Source: Fen-671 sp963794745
Lineage (GTDB): Bacteria; Actinomycetota; Acidimicrobiia; Acidimicrobiales; Palsa-688
Direction: 5' to 3'
DNA length: 64,000 nucleotides
Assembly (NCBI GenBank): GCA_963794745.1
Contig: CAWCEZ010000012.1
Coordinates: forward strand, 186,001 to 250,000
Below, piece after piece: positions 24,831 to 36,422 of this stretch. The first letter of the stretch is position 1; each line of letters opens with the position of its first letter. The notes below the pieces were generated by a model. That model saw nothing but the letters and a program-made list of their open reading frames with translations, did not search any database and was not told where the DNA came from. The position numbers and the translations under genes are program-made.

Positions 24831-25898
24831 ATGGACGAGAGCCTGAGGGATGAGCGGAGCCCGAGGGGGTTGTCGGCCGCGTCGAGCGAGCTCGTCGAAC
24901 GCGGCGACCTCGACGAGCTCACCCGCCAAGTCAACCGCCTCGTAGCCAGCGAGGAGTGGGACGAGTTGGCCGAGCTCCGGACGCGGTGCCGGTTGGCCGT
25001 CGAGCGCGGCAAACAGCTTTGGGCCGTCGCAGCGCACATCGAGTACCGCCTAGCCCTGGGGGCGCCCGGCCGCTGGGCAGCAATGATGCTGGAGACAGGT
25101 CCCGGGCGCTTTGCGCTCGGCCCTCTGCCTGAGGTGGCAGCGTCGACGCACACCTGGGAAGAGCTGTCGGCGCACGTCCACCCCACGCCACAAGGTGCGA
25201 TGGCAGCCCACGAGAGGGTGATGCGAGGGGACGACCTGAGCGACGACCAGGTGGCATTGAAGTTGCCGGACGTGCTCGACCTTCCCTGGACGCTGCAAAG
25301 TTGGGAGCCGTCGTACGCCCTGGCCGACTACGAGCCGGACCGGATGGGCGCACCGGCACCAAAGTTGCCAGCCCTGTCGCTGCTGGGCGCGACGGCCCAG
25401 GGCAGCGGGCGGGGCTCTCGCGGTGCCTCTCCGCTTAGTCGGGGCGAAGCCGACGCGGTGGCCAGCTCCCTCGTGGACCTGGTCGGCACCTGGACCGAGG
25501 AGTCGAACGGGCGGGCCGAAGCCATCGGCGTTCGCGGCAACGCCCTAAAGGCAATTGAAACCCTCGGCGCGCGCCCCCGAGAGATCGTCGAGCTCGACCC
25601 AGCCCTGGCGCTCGCGGCGATGGGGTGGGCGGCGGCCAGCGGCGGGGCTTACGGCCGGCGGCGTGGCGCGGCCCCGGGCCGCTTTGCGGCATGGTTGGTC
25701 CTGGTCGCCCTTGGCGACTTGTCAGCTAAGTGGCCCCTCGTTCCCAACGAAGTCGGGGCGGTCCTTCATCAAACTCACTGGTACGCATGGGGGGCGGGCG
25801 AACCTGCGACGGGATGGGCCTTGCGCCTCGCAGTCGAGGGCACGGCCGGACGGATCAAGGACCGGGCCTGGGCGGTGAGCGCTACCGACGCCGTGTAG
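24831..25898 (+). CDS. Conserved hypothetical protein cotranscribed with the NiCoT gene
   Basis: The 355-residue protein is soluble by composition, with Trp-rich and acidic helices (ELTRQVNRLVASEEWDELAELRTRC, HERVMRGDDLSDDQVALKLPDVLDLPWTLQSWEPSYALADYEPDRM). A pattern like LLVALGDLSAKWPLVPNEVGAVLHQTHWYAWGAGEP-x-TGW near the C-terminus is shared by uncharacterised actinobacterial proteins I cannot name precisely. No catalytic motif, signal peptide or membrane segment is visible. It starts two bases after the transporter stop, so the two form an operon. A role in metal handling would be a guess from position only. Confidence 0.6.
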   Translation: MDESLRDERSPRGLSAASSELVERGDLDELTRQVNRLVASEEWDELAELRTRCRLAVERGKQLWAVAAHIEYRLALGAPGRWAAMMLETGPGRFALGPLPEVAASTHTWEELSAHVHPTPQGAMAAHERVMRGDDLSDDQVALKLPDVLDLPWTLQSWEPSYALADYEPDRMGAPAPKLPALSLLGATAQGSGRGSRGASPLSRGEADAVASSLVDLVGTWTEESNGRAEAIGVRGNALKAIETLGARPREIVELDPALALAAMGWAAASGGAYGRRRGAAPGRFAAWLVLVALGDLSAKWPLVPNEVGAVLHQTHWYAWGAGEPATGWALRLAVEGTAGRIKDRAWAVSATDAV

Positions 25899-25908
25899 AG
25901 CTCGGCTG

Positions 25909-27675
25909 CTATGTGGATCTCGACTGCAGGGCCGTCTGCTTTTGACGGCCCTGTGCCAGTGGTGCACCGGCAGACAGGTCCGGGGTAGGGGCGAGTACCG
26001 ACGCGATGTGGTCGGCAAGCATCTCGAGGGGGGTCACATCGTCGCTTGTCAGCTGCACCGGCCGAGAGTGGGCTAGGACGATGCTGCCGATCCGACGTCG
26101 CCAAGCCCACAGAGGCAGGACGACCACCGCGCGAGCCCCGCCGTCGCGCAGAGCCCCGGTGCCGGCAAATCCCCTTCCGGACGCGTCACCGGCCGTGTAG
26201 CAAGACCTGATGTCGCCAACGAGGGTTGAGAGCGCCTCGATCTCGTCGGCGCCAAGCCCTGACAGTGCTCGGGCGAGAGGGCCGATCGCAGCTGCGACCC
26301 GCTTGCCCTCTTGGCCGTCCAGGACCAGGGCCGCCGAGTCGAGACGGGCCGCCGAGCTCAGGTGGCCGAGCAGCAGTTTCGCTGCTTGGCCGCCCCCAGT
26401 CACCCCCGAGATGGCGACTGACGCCTTGACAGCGCGCTGCCAGGCGGAGTCGTCCACGGCTCTGCCGATCTCACCCAAGCGGAGCGAGAGCAGCTCTGCG
26501 CAACCCTCGAGCAGCTGGAGGGTCCCGGGCGGGAGCGGCACGAGCGACTCGACGTTGAGGGCCCCGAGCGGCTTGGGACCGGCGCCGATCGGTACACAAA
26601 TCTCGGCGACGACTCCCGGTATCGCTTCGAGATAGTGGGGGTCGAGCCTGACGTCGGCCACGATTACGGGCTTGCCGAGCTTCCACGTCCGTCCCGTGAT
26701 CCCCGCCGAGCCGGGCATCCCGTCGAGCACCTGCCAGAGGCCTCGCTGCGCCATGCAACGAAGCTCTCCGTGGCGTTCAAGATAGACGCTAGGCATCATC
26801 TCGCCCTGCCTGAACAGGTACTCCGCCACCGCGGCGCACGCGCCGCGAGCGTCTTTTGCCTGTGCAAGGGTTTCGTGGAGCCGGTCAAAATGCGGGCCTG
26901 TTACCGGCTCGCCCCCGGTCGCGGCTGTTGCGATGGACGGCCACGGCGCCCCGGGCCGGGCGAGCAGGTAGCCCTGGACGAGGTTGACCCCGGCGTCGCG
27001 CAGGACCTCGAGTTCCCTGGAAGTCTCGATCCCCTCGGCGATGACGCTCGTGCCGACCTCACGTGCGAACGCCAAGACAGACCTGACGAGCGCGCGGCGA
27101 GTGCGGTCCTGGTCGATCCCACGGACAAGTTCTCGGTCAAGCTTCAAAAAATCAGGGGACAGCTCGATGACGTGGCGCAGGCTCGAGTAACCCGCGCCGG
27201 CATCGTCGATGGCGATGCGTAGGCCCTGCGAGAGCCAGCGAGCCAGGTGGGCCCTCAGTTCGGCGTAATCGATCACCGCTTCCTGCTCGGTGAGCTCTAC
27301 GACGACGCGCCCCGGTAGCGAAGCGACCAGAGCGAGCGCGGCTGGGTCGGCCAGCGTCGATGGGCTCATATTTATGAACAGCAGCCGTCCTTCGGGGACC
27401 GGGCCGAGCCGGGCGATGGCGGCGAGGCAGGCGATCTCGAGCTTTCGGCGAAGACCGAGCTCCTCCGCCCGGTCGAGCCACCAGTCGGGCGGGTGGGCCG
27501 GTCCTATGGACATGCGGGCGAGCGCCTCGTAGCCCACGATGACCTGGTCGCCGGGCCTGACGACAGGCTGGACGACGGTAGTGATCGCCCCGGGTTCGCA
27601 CAATTGTTCAACAAGCTGGCGCATTTCCCGGTTTTGCGCGACTTCGTCCTCGTGTTGCGGGGCGCGCAAACTCAC
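25909..27675 (-). CDS. EAL-domain cyclic di-GMP phosphodiesterase with GAF domains
   Basis: The 588-residue protein has an N-terminal EAL domain (about 25-250) followed by two GAF-like sensor regions (about 260-410 and 430-570). The EAL catalytic residues are all present: EALAR, NMSPST, ELTEQEA, DDAGAGYSS, KLDREL, AEGIET and QGYLL. It should therefore hydrolyse c-di-GMP. The domain order (EAL first, sensors after) is the reverse of most EAL proteins. No membrane segment is seen, so it is cytoplasmic. The GTG at 27675 is preceded by GAGAAG. It faces convergently the hypothetical gene of the NiCoT operon, ten bases away. Confidence 0.85.
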   Translation of the reverse strand: MSLRAPQHEDEVAQNREMRQLVEQLCEPGAITTVVQPVVRPGDQVIVGYEALARMSIGPAHPPDWWLDRAEELGLRRKLEIACLAAIARLGPVPEGRLLFINMSPSTLADPAALALVASLPGRVVVELTEQEAVIDYAELRAHLARWLSQGLRIAIDDAGAGYSSLRHVIELSPDFLKLDRELVRGIDQDRTRRALVRSVLAFAREVGTSVIAEGIETSRELEVLRDAGVNLVQGYLLARPGAPWPSIATAATGGEPVTGPHFDRLHETLAQAKDARGACAAVAEYLFRQGEMMPSVYLERHGELRCMAQRGLWQVLDGMPGSAGITGRTWKLGKPVIVADVRLDPHYLEAIPGVVAEICVPIGAGPKPLGALNVESLVPLPPGTLQLLEGCAELLSLRLGEIGRAVDDSAWQRAVKASVAISGVTGGGQAAKLLLGHLSSAARLDSAALVLDGQEGKRVAAAIGPLARALSGLGADEIEALSTLVGDIRSCYTAGDASGRGFAGTGALRDGGARAVVVLPLWAWRRRIGSIVLAHSRPVQLTSDDVTPLEMLADHIASVLAPTPDLSAGAPLAQGRQKQTALQSRST

Positions 27676-27764
27676 AGGTACTTCTCGACCGGCTCGCCTC
27701 TGAGCTGAACGGTTCGCACGGGTGGCACCTGCGACGTGACCAGGCCGGAGGGGACCAGGTTGGG

Positions 27765-27770
27765 TACCCT
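27765..27770 (+). promoter_or_regulatory. Putative -10 element, leaderless fused ABC ATPase gene
   Basis: TACCCT is followed by six bases and the ATG at 27777. No Shine-Dalgarno sequence is seen, so transcription may start at the start codon. Confidence 0.4.
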
Positions 27771-27776
27771 TACTTA

Positions 27777-30002
<2,226 letters not shown>

Positions 30003-30017
30003 ACAGCCGCCGCTCCT

Positions 30018-30857
30018 TTAGCGTCGTTGGAGCCGGACGTCTAGGGTGTCGCGCAAGCCGTCGCCCAAGAAGTTGAAGGCGACGACCGTAAGCACGATCG
30101 CGATCCCGGCGGGGTATAGCTGCCACCAGTAACCGTCGTAGATGACCTGGGTCCCGTTCGAGAGCATCCCGCCCCAGGTCGGTGTCGTGTCGGGGAGGCC
30201 GAGCCCGAGATAGCTGAGCGCCGCAAGCGCGAGTATCGAGTCGGCGATGAGGAACGACGTGTTCACCATGATCGTGCCGATCGCGTTGGGGACGATGTGG
30301 CGCAGCACAATGCGGCCCTGGGTCCCGCCGGCGACCTTTACCGCCTGGACATATTCGCGCGTGCGCAAGCTGAGCGCCTCGCCGCGTACCAGGCGCGCTG
30401 GCGCCAACCACGAGATGAAAGCGAGCACAAATATCATGAGCGGGAGATTGGGGCTGAAGATCGCAGCGAGCAGGATGAGGAGAAATAGGGCGGGCAACGA
30501 GTAAAGGGCGTCGACAATACGCATCATGACAGCGTCGACCAAACCGCCTGCCACCGCAGAAACCGCTCCGTAGAGGGTGCCGAAGATCGCCGCGCAGAGC
30601 CCTGCCGCAAGGCCGATCTCTATAGAGCTTTGGCCGGCGACCATAAGCCGGCCGAGCACATCGAAGCCCTCCCCGTCGGTGCCAAGAAGATGCGTCCCGC
30701 TCGGGCCGTAATTGTTTATAGCCGGGTTGAGGGTCAATTGGTCAGTGATGTAAATGTGCGGCCCGACGAAGCAGAACAGCACGAGGGACACGAGGATTAT
30801 CATCCCGGCGAGAGCGACTTTGTTCTCGAGGAAGGTCACCACGGTCATCCGCAGCAT
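30018..30857 (-). CDS. Peptide ABC transporter permease, DppC type
   Basis: The 279-residue protein has an N-terminal span (ALAGMIILVSLVLFCFVGP), the OppC-type segment LLGTDGEGFDVLGRLMVAGQSSIEIG, five further spans, and the EAA loop REYVQAVKVAGGTQGRIVLRHIVPN that contacts the ATPase. It pairs with the DppB protein encoded 169 bases upstream to form the membrane channel. The cytoplasmic N-terminus is unusually short; the frame stays open upstream without an ATG, GTG or TTG. Its end converges on the fused ATPase gene. Confidence 0.85.
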   Translation of the reverse strand: MLRMTVVTFLENKVALAGMIILVSLVLFCFVGPHIYITDQLTLNPAINNYGPSGTHLLGTDGEGFDVLGRLMVAGQSSIEIGLAAGLCAAIFGTLYGAVSAVAGGLVDAVMMRIVDALYSLPALFLLILLAAIFSPNLPLMIFVLAFISWLAPARLVRGEALSLRTREYVQAVKVAGGTQGRIVLRHIVPNAIGTIMVNTSFLIADSILALAALSYLGLGLPDTTPTWGGMLSNGTQVIYDGYWWQLYPAGIAIVLTVVAFNFLGDGLRDTLDVRLQRR

Positions 30858-31026
30858 GCTCCCCGACGACTTTGTTGCGCCCCCCTCAAAATGCTCTGGG
30901 TCGCCACTTGTGGGGCCGATACCTGCGGCGAAGGCACCCGAGGCTGCTGGCCGCCCCGGCCGGGAAAAAATCCTTCTCCTCTAACGCGTTCGGAACCCTC
31001 TTCGGGTCGGCGCACGACGTCAGCCA

Positions 31027-31971
31027 TCAGTACCGGATCCTCGGGTCGAGCACGGCATAGCCGATGTCTGCCACAAGGTTGCCGACGATCACCCCGATGG
31101 CCGCGATCAAGGTCAGGCCCAGCAGCACCGGGAAGTCCTCGCTGTCGGCTGACTGTATGAACAGCAACCCGACGCCTGGGTAATTGAAGACCTCCTCGGT
31201 GATGATAGCTCCCGAGAGGAGCCCCGGGATCGACAGCCCGATCAGCGTGGCCATCGGGATCAGCGAATTGCGTAGTGCATGGCCGAGCAATATCGTCCGC
31301 CGGCTCACACCTTTGGCTTTTGCGGTGCGGATGTAGTCCTGGGCGAGGCTGTCGATCATTGACGAGCGCATGTAACGGCTGTACGAGGCGATGCTTACGA
31401 GGGCCAAGGTCGTGACCGGCAGTACTAGGGCCTGCCAATCGGACAGGATCTGTCCCACGTCGGTCCCTTGGGGAGCGAAAGGAGGCAGGACGTGCAAGGT
31501 GATGGCGAAGATTTCGATCAGGATGATGCCGAGCCAAAACGTAGGGAAAGAGTAGAGGACAAACGACACCCCCGTAAGGATGTAGTCGTCGATCGAATTG
31601 CGGCGGTAACCCTGGAGGATCCCAAGCGGGACAGCGACGACGATCGCGACAGTTGTCGCGAGCCCGACGAGCAGGATGCTTTTCGGGAAGCGTTGGGTGA
31701 AGAGCTGCGCCACCGAGGAGTTCTGGATGTAGGAAAACCCGAGGTTGCCGTGGGCCAAACGGTCGAGGTAAAGCCAGAATTGGTACCACAGCGGCTTGTT
31801 CAGCCCGAGGAGCTTGTCGAAGGCGGCGATCGACTGGGGCTGCGCCTTCACACCGAGTTCGGCCTTGGCCGGGTTGCCGGGCAATATATGGAACAACACG
31901 AACATGATGACGGTCACGAGCAGCAGTACTACGACCGACTGCAGGACACGCCTAAACACGTAGCCGGTCAA
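31027..31971 (-). CDS. Peptide ABC transporter permease, DppB type
   Basis: The 314-residue protein starts MTGYVFRRVLQSVVVLLLVT, the typical DppB first span, and continues with ILPGNPAKAELG, LGLNKPLWYQFWLYLDRLAHGNLGFSY, and the EAA loop QDYIRTAKAKGVSRRTILLGHALRNSLIP. Six spans are predicted. It is the second gene of a minus-strand dppABC operon, 103 bases after the binding-protein gene, with a strong hairpin in that gap. Confidence 0.87.
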   Translation of the reverse strand: MTGYVFRRVLQSVVVLLLVTVIMFVLFHILPGNPAKAELGVKAQPQSIAAFDKLLGLNKPLWYQFWLYLDRLAHGNLGFSYIQNSSVAQLFTQRFPKSILLVGLATTVAIVVAVPLGILQGYRRNSIDDYILTGVSFVLYSFPTFWLGIILIEIFAITLHVLPPFAPQGTDVGQILSDWQALVLPVTTLALVSIASYSRYMRSSMIDSLAQDYIRTAKAKGVSRRTILLGHALRNSLIPMATLIGLSIPGLLSGAIITEEVFNYPGVGLLFIQSADSEDFPVLLGLTLIAAIGVIVGNLVADIGYAVLDPRIRY

Positions 31972-32002
31972 GTCAGGTCCTTGGCTTGCAGCGCAAGACG
32001 AG

Positions 32003-32042
32003 GACCGGGCTCATGGAGAGCACTGTCTTCCTGAGCCCGGTC
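32003..32042 (-). terminator. Intergenic hairpin between binding-protein and permease genes
   Basis: GACCGGGCTCA (32003-32013) and TGAGCCCGGTC (32032-32042) are perfect inverted repeats around an 18-base loop that can pair further. It lies just after the stop of the substrate-binding protein. Such hairpins commonly lower downstream expression or stabilise the upstream transcript, giving more binding protein than permease. No strong U-tract follows, so it is probably an attenuating or processing signal. Confidence 0.5.
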
Positions 32043-32074
32043 ACGTTCCATTTCGCTATCTCTTTACAGCGTCC

Positions 32075-33934
32075 CTACGAGGCGATCCTCCAGAACTGCG
32101 GCTCGATGTAGTTGAAGCCGCCGTCGAACTCGCTCGTCAGGCCGTAGCCGGTGAGGCTCTTCGCGGTGGCGAAGATATTGTCCGGGATCGGGACCCAAAG
32201 CCAAACCGCTTGCTGAACTATGAGGTTTTCGTACTGGTCGAAGGCCGACAGGGTGCTGGCGACCGTGCTCTCGTTGATGTACTTGTCCAGTGTCGGGTTC
32301 GAGTACGACCCCACGTTGAGGCCTCCGCCCGTGTTGAAGACACCTTCACCGCTCGGGTAGGTCGAAAGCCCGATACCCCCCCAGAACACGAGTTGCCAGT
32401 TGCAAGCCGGCGTGCCCTTTCCCTTGGGTAGGACGCACGGCGTTGCGACGGAAAGCACCGAGTTGAAGGTGCCGGACTTCGGGTTGATCTGCACGCCCGC
32501 TTGAGCTGCGTCGGACTGGAACAGGTCGACAATCTCCTGGCTGATCTCGAGGCCACTGGCCCACAGCAGGTTGATCGAGAGCTTTTCGCCCGCAGTTATG
32601 CCCGCGCCGCATTGCGAAGCCCCGGTACCGGGGGCCTGGCAGGTGTCAACCCCGCCCGGGTCCACCTTCCAGCCGTGCGCCTTCAATATCGACTCGGCCG
32701 TGGAGACCGAATACGGATAGGGGTTGTTCTTCTCCGCGTTCGTCACGAAGGGGTTCCCGAGAGGGTAGATCGGCGCTGGCCCGTACACCGGTGTCCCGTA
32801 ACCGTCCATGAAGTGTTTGATCATCGTGTTCTGGTCCATAAGGTGCGCAAACACTTGGCGGATGTAGAGCTGGTTCAGGACCGGCCCGACGGCCGGGTTT
32901 GCGAAGTTCGGCATCATGAAGTCAAAGCCCCAGGTGGGCACCGGTGTGACGTTGTAGCCCTCTGCCTTGATCGACGGGATGGTCGGTATGTCCTGGGTCG
33001 GGATGCCCCCGTAGTCAAGCGTTGACGGCCCGGCTTTGAGGGCGGTGAACACAGCCGAGTCGCTCGTGAAGGGGATCTCCTCGAACTCGGAGGCGGTTGG
33101 CTTCGGCCCCGAGTACTTCGGGTTGGGCACGAACACGTCGGGCGAGCTGGCTCCTCCGAAGCTTTGCAGCTCCCATGGCCCGTCGACCACTTTCCATAGT
33201 GGGTTCGTGGAGTAAGTCGTGGTGTCCTCGGCCTGCTTCGACAGGAAGGCGAGCACTGCCTTGGCCCCGGCCGCGGTCTGGTCGTAATTGCCGATCGCGC
33301 CGGTCACAGAGGTCTTGTCCCAGGCGTGCTGGGGTATGACGTACATATCGTCGATCCCGTTATCGTCGAAGAACGTCGGGTTAATCGGGGCGTTGAGCAC
33401 GAACTTCACGGTCGTAGCGCTGGTAGCCGTGCAGGTCTTGACGTTGAAGGGGAACTGCGTCGGGCCGCCGTAGCCGCCCCACGTCGGGCCCATGGCCCTC
33501 ACCTCGTTATAGAAAAAGACGACATCACGGGCAGTAACCGGGACGCCGTCGGACCACATGTAGTGCTTCAGCGTGACGGTCGCCACCGTGTCGTTATTCG
33601 ACCAGACCGGCTGGTAAGCCATCGAATTGGCATAGTCCAAGGTCGGCTCGTTCGGTGTGGGCAGGTAGATGAGCGGCCACATCAAGTTGATGAACTGGTA
33701 GATGTTGTAGAGGCTCTGAGTGGCCGAAGTCGTTAGGGGCAATATGTAGTTCGGCCCGGCGCCCGGCGACTCGGCGAACTTGATCACACCCCCCGTTGTT
33801 GCTTGGGGCTCGATAGCCGAAACTTTTGCCGCTGCAGTGGCGCTTGCTCCCCCGGCGCCAACTCCCGTAGCAACGAGCGCCGCGCTTACAGCGACAGCGA
33901 CTGCTGCGGCCCGCAAATGACCGAACCTTCTCAT
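32075..33934 (-). CDS. Peptide ABC transporter substrate-binding protein (SBP_bac_5)
   Basis: The 619-residue protein has a cleavable signal (LRAAAVAVAVSAALVATG ... ASA). The mature part is of the DppA/OppA class: VTLKHYMWSDGVPVTARDVVFFYNEV, then VRQVFAHLMDQNTMI-like and YPYSVSTAESILKAHGWKVD. No lipobox Cys follows the signal peptide, which is unusual for an actinobacterial binding protein and raises the question of how it stays at the membrane. AGGAG precedes the ATG by seven bases. It is the first gene of the dppABC operon. Peptide type cannot be predicted. Confidence 0.87.
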   Translation of the reverse strand: MRRFGHLRAAAVAVAVSAALVATGVGAGGASATAAAKVSAIEPQATTGGVIKFAESPGAGPNYILPLTTSATQSLYNIYQFINLMWPLIYLPTPNEPTLDYANSMAYQPVWSNNDTVATVTLKHYMWSDGVPVTARDVVFFYNEVRAMGPTWGGYGGPTQFPFNVKTCTATSATTVKFVLNAPINPTFFDDNGIDDMYVIPQHAWDKTSVTGAIGNYDQTAAGAKAVLAFLSKQAEDTTTYSTNPLWKVVDGPWELQSFGGASSPDVFVPNPKYSGPKPTASEFEEIPFTSDSAVFTALKAGPSTLDYGGIPTQDIPTIPSIKAEGYNVTPVPTWGFDFMMPNFANPAVGPVLNQLYIRQVFAHLMDQNTMIKHFMDGYGTPVYGPAPIYPLGNPFVTNAEKNNPYPYSVSTAESILKAHGWKVDPGGVDTCQAPGTGASQCGAGITAGEKLSINLLWASGLEISQEIVDLFQSDAAQAGVQINPKSGTFNSVLSVATPCVLPKGKGTPACNWQLVFWGGIGLSTYPSGEGVFNTGGGLNVGSYSNPTLDKYINESTVASTLSAFDQYENLIVQQAVWLWVPIPDNIFATAKSLTGYGLTSEFDGGFNYIEPQFWRIAS

Positions 33935-34106
33935 ACGGTGCTCCTAACTGTGCACGCCAGCACATGGCTGACCCTGTCAAGGGACCAATTGCGCTTTACG
34001 TTACCCCTTTCGCTTGGCTGGCACACTGCACCGCTCCGTGGCAATGAGTTAAGCGCGCACTGGGGCATCGCTCGGATTTGCGTTCGGGCCGCCGTCGGCT
34101 TCCGGC

Positions 34107-34173
34107 CAGGCTGGCGCGGGCCATGCCGTCGGGCTGGCGGGGCCGTGCCGTCAGGCTGGCGGGGCCATGCCGC
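34107..34173. repeat. Three 22-bp tandem repeats containing the TetR stop codon
   Basis: Units CAGGCTGGCG...GCCATGCCGT (34107), CGGGCTGGCGGGGCCGTGCC (34130) and CAGGCTGGCGGGGCCATGCC (34152) are consecutive, about 22 bases each with a few changes. The TGA of the TetR gene spans the boundary of the second and third, so two units extend beyond its end. Confidence 0.75.
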
Positions 34174-34786
34174 GCCATATGGCCTCTACAGCCTTGTCGG
34201 CCCAGCCCGGGCTTGCGTCGTAGCCGCCGACGCGCCGGAAGAAGACAGAGCCGGCCAGCATCTGCATCGCGAGGCACAGGTCTGCGTCGGCAGCGAGCTC
34301 ACCACGCCGTTGCGCTTCCTCGAGTAGTGAGAGCGCATAATCGGTGCGCGGCTTGACCACCCGGTCGCGGTGCATTTGGAGGGCGTGCGGCGCTGACCTT
34401 TCGCCGACCAGGCCCCCGATTACCTCGAGGCATGACTCGGCAAAACGGCCGTCGAAGGCTTCGAGGAAGCGGACGAGGTCGCGGCGTGGGTCAGCCCCGC
34501 CGTCGGCTGCCGGTCGCACGGCGACGGCAGCTCCGGCGATCGCGTCGGTCACGACGTCGGCTTTGTCCCGGTAGCGCCGGTAGATGGTCGCTCGCGAAAC
34601 CCCAGCTTCGAGGGCGATGCTCTCCATTGACATCTGCCCGAAACCGAGCTTGTCGAGCTGTCGCAGGGCGGCCTCACTGATCGCTTCGCTGGCACGCTCA
34701 TTGCGCGGCCGGCCCGGTGGCCGCCCGGGCGCCCGTTCAGGTGCCGGCAGCCAGTCTTCGTCGGCCGGGGCGGCGGCTGCCCTCAC
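34151..34786 (-). CDS. TetR-family regulator coupled to an MFS exporter
   Basis: The 211-residue protein has a disordered Pro/Arg-rich N-terminus (PGRPPGRPRNERA), then a TetR helix-turn-helix (FGQMSMESIALEAGVSRATIYRRYRDKADVV, about residues 48-78) and a helical ligand domain. The GTG start overlaps the stop of the MFS gene by four bases, so translation is coupled and the protein probably represses its own operon. Dyads in the MFS 5' region at 36423-36470 are candidate operators. The ligand is likely a substrate of the exporter. The 3' end lies in 22-bp tandem repeats. Confidence 0.88.
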   Translation of the reverse strand: MRAAAAPADEDWLPAPERAPGRPPGRPRNERASEAISEAALRQLDKLGFGQMSMESIALEAGVSRATIYRRYRDKADVVTDAIAGAAVAVRPAADGGADPRRDLVRFLEAFDGRFAESCLEVIGGLVGERSAPHALQMHRDRVVKPRTDYALSLLEEAQRRGELAADADLCLAMQMLAGSVFFRRVGGYDASPGWADKAVEAIWRGMAPPA

Positions 34787-36399
34787 GCCACCACTGCTTC
34801 AGTCGGGCGGGCGCCCTCGCCGCTCGGACCGTGAGCGCTGGGAGCGCTCGGGGAGCCAGCACCGTCACCTGCATAGCTGGGGACGAAGTCCTTTTGGCGG
34901 ACCAGCGCCAATGCCAGGAGCGCGCCGACCAGGGCTACCACCGCACTGATGCGGAGAAGCTCGTTCAGGGTGCCGGAGAACCCCACGCGGTACGCAGCGA
35001 GCAACACCGATTGGGCAGGCCCGGGCATCGCCTCCATAGCCTGGCGGACGGCCCCGGCTTGCATCGCCTGGGTCAGGGCGCTGCCGCCCTGATGGGCTAC
35101 CTGTTGACCGGCGCGTGTTGCAGCGAGCACGGCGTTGGTCTTGGTTACGATCTGGTGGCTGAAGATCGCTCCGAGGCCGGCGATCCCGGTGGCGATCCCG
35201 ATCTGGCGGAACGTCGAGTTCGCCCCCGAGGCCATGCCACTTCGCTGGAACGGGACGACGGCCACCGATGTCGATGCCAGAGTCGGGTTGACCAGGCCGA
35301 CCCCTATCCCGGACAAGATGAAACCGGGGAGCAGTTGCGTCCAACTCGATGACCTGGTGGTTGTCCCCAACAAGAGCAAACCGCCGCTCACCAGTAGCAG
35401 GCCGGCACCCAGCAGGTAGCGGGACTGGATCCTCACCGTGAGCTTGCCGGCGGCCGGGGAGACCACGAACATCATCAACGTGATCGGCAGGAAGCGCAGG
35501 CCCGCTTGAAATGGGCCGAAGCCGAGGTCGTCCTGGATATAGAAAGTGAGGTAGAGGAACATCGCGAATATTGAGGCCGACAGGGTGAACGCGGTTAGCG
35601 ACACACCGTTGAAGGCCGGGCTCTTGAACAACGTAAGGTCGAGCATCGGGTCTTTTTGGCGCCACTCGGCTACGACGAAGGCCAGCATCAATACGGCGCT
35701 ACCGATGAGAAGCCCAAGTATCTTCGTACTTCCCCAGCCGTCGAAATTGCCGCGCACGAGGCCGAGCACAAGCAGGAACAGCGATACGGAGAAGGTGAGG
35801 AAGCCGGCCCAATCGATCCGGCGCGTGTTGGTCTGAGCCGAACGGTCGATCTTGTTGAGGGTGATGAACACAGCGACCACACCGATCGGCACGTTGACGA
35901 AGAAAATCCACCGCCAACCAATACCGCTCGTGATCGCGCCGCCGATGAGTGGTCCAACGGCGACGGCGGCACCGAGAACGGCGCCGTAGATCCCGAATGC
36001 CGTGCCTCGCTCCTTGCCGTGGAACGCCGTAGCGATGAGCGCTATGGAAGTGGCGAACATGGCCGCGCCGCCGATGCCCTGTACGGCACGCGAGAAGTTG
36101 AGCATGTCCGACGACGTGGCCAGCCCGCAGACGAGCGAAGACAGCGAAAAGATGACCAACCCGACGCTGAAAACAGTCCGGCGCCCGAACATGTCGCCGA
36201 GCACGCCACCGGTTAGTAGGAACGCTGCGAGCGTGAGCGAATAGGCGTCAACTACCCACTGGAGGTCGCTGAAGGAGGAGTGCAGTGAGCGCTCGATCGA
36301 GGGCAGCGCCACATTGACGACGGTGATGTCGAGCAGGAGCATGAACGTTGCAGTGCATACGGCTATCAACGTCCACCACTTACGGTCGAGCGCGGGCAT
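34783..36399 (-). CDS. DHA2-family (EmrB/QacA) MFS drug exporter
   Basis: The roughly 538-residue protein has 14 predicted spans and the DHA2 signatures LDITVVNVALPSIERSL (motif D1), GGVLGDMFGRRTVFSVG (motif A) and LGPLIGGAI-type motif C (AVGPLIGGAITSGIGWRW). It exports drugs or other hydrophobic compounds using the proton gradient. The start is the ATG at 36399, with GGAG seven bases upstream; the longer frame starting with TTG at 36441 would cover the operator dyads. It forms an operon with the TetR gene, whose start overlaps its stop. Confidence 0.88.
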   Translation of the reverse strand: MPALDRKWWTLIAVCTATFMLLLDITVVNVALPSIERSLHSSFSDLQWVVDAYSLTLAAFLLTGGVLGDMFGRRTVFSVGLVIFSLSSLVCGLATSSDMLNFSRAVQGIGGAAMFATSIALIATAFHGKERGTAFGIYGAVLGAAVAVGPLIGGAITSGIGWRWIFFVNVPIGVVAVFITLNKIDRSAQTNTRRIDWAGFLTFSVSLFLLVLGLVRGNFDGWGSTKILGLLIGSAVLMLAFVVAEWRQKDPMLDLTLFKSPAFNGVSLTAFTLSASIFAMFLYLTFYIQDDLGFGPFQAGLRFLPITLMMFVVSPAAGKLTVRIQSRYLLGAGLLLVSGGLLLLGTTTRSSSWTQLLPGFILSGIGVGLVNPTLASTSVAVVPFQRSGMASGANSTFRQIGIATGIAGLGAIFSHQIVTKTNAVLAATRAGQQVAHQGGSALTQAMQAGAVRQAMEAMPGPAQSVLLAAYRVGFSGTLNELLRISAVVALVGALLALALVRQKDFVPSYAGDGAGSPSAPSAHGPSGEGARPTEAVVA

Positions 36400-36422
36400 T
36401 TTCGGCTCCAATCTGGCTACGC

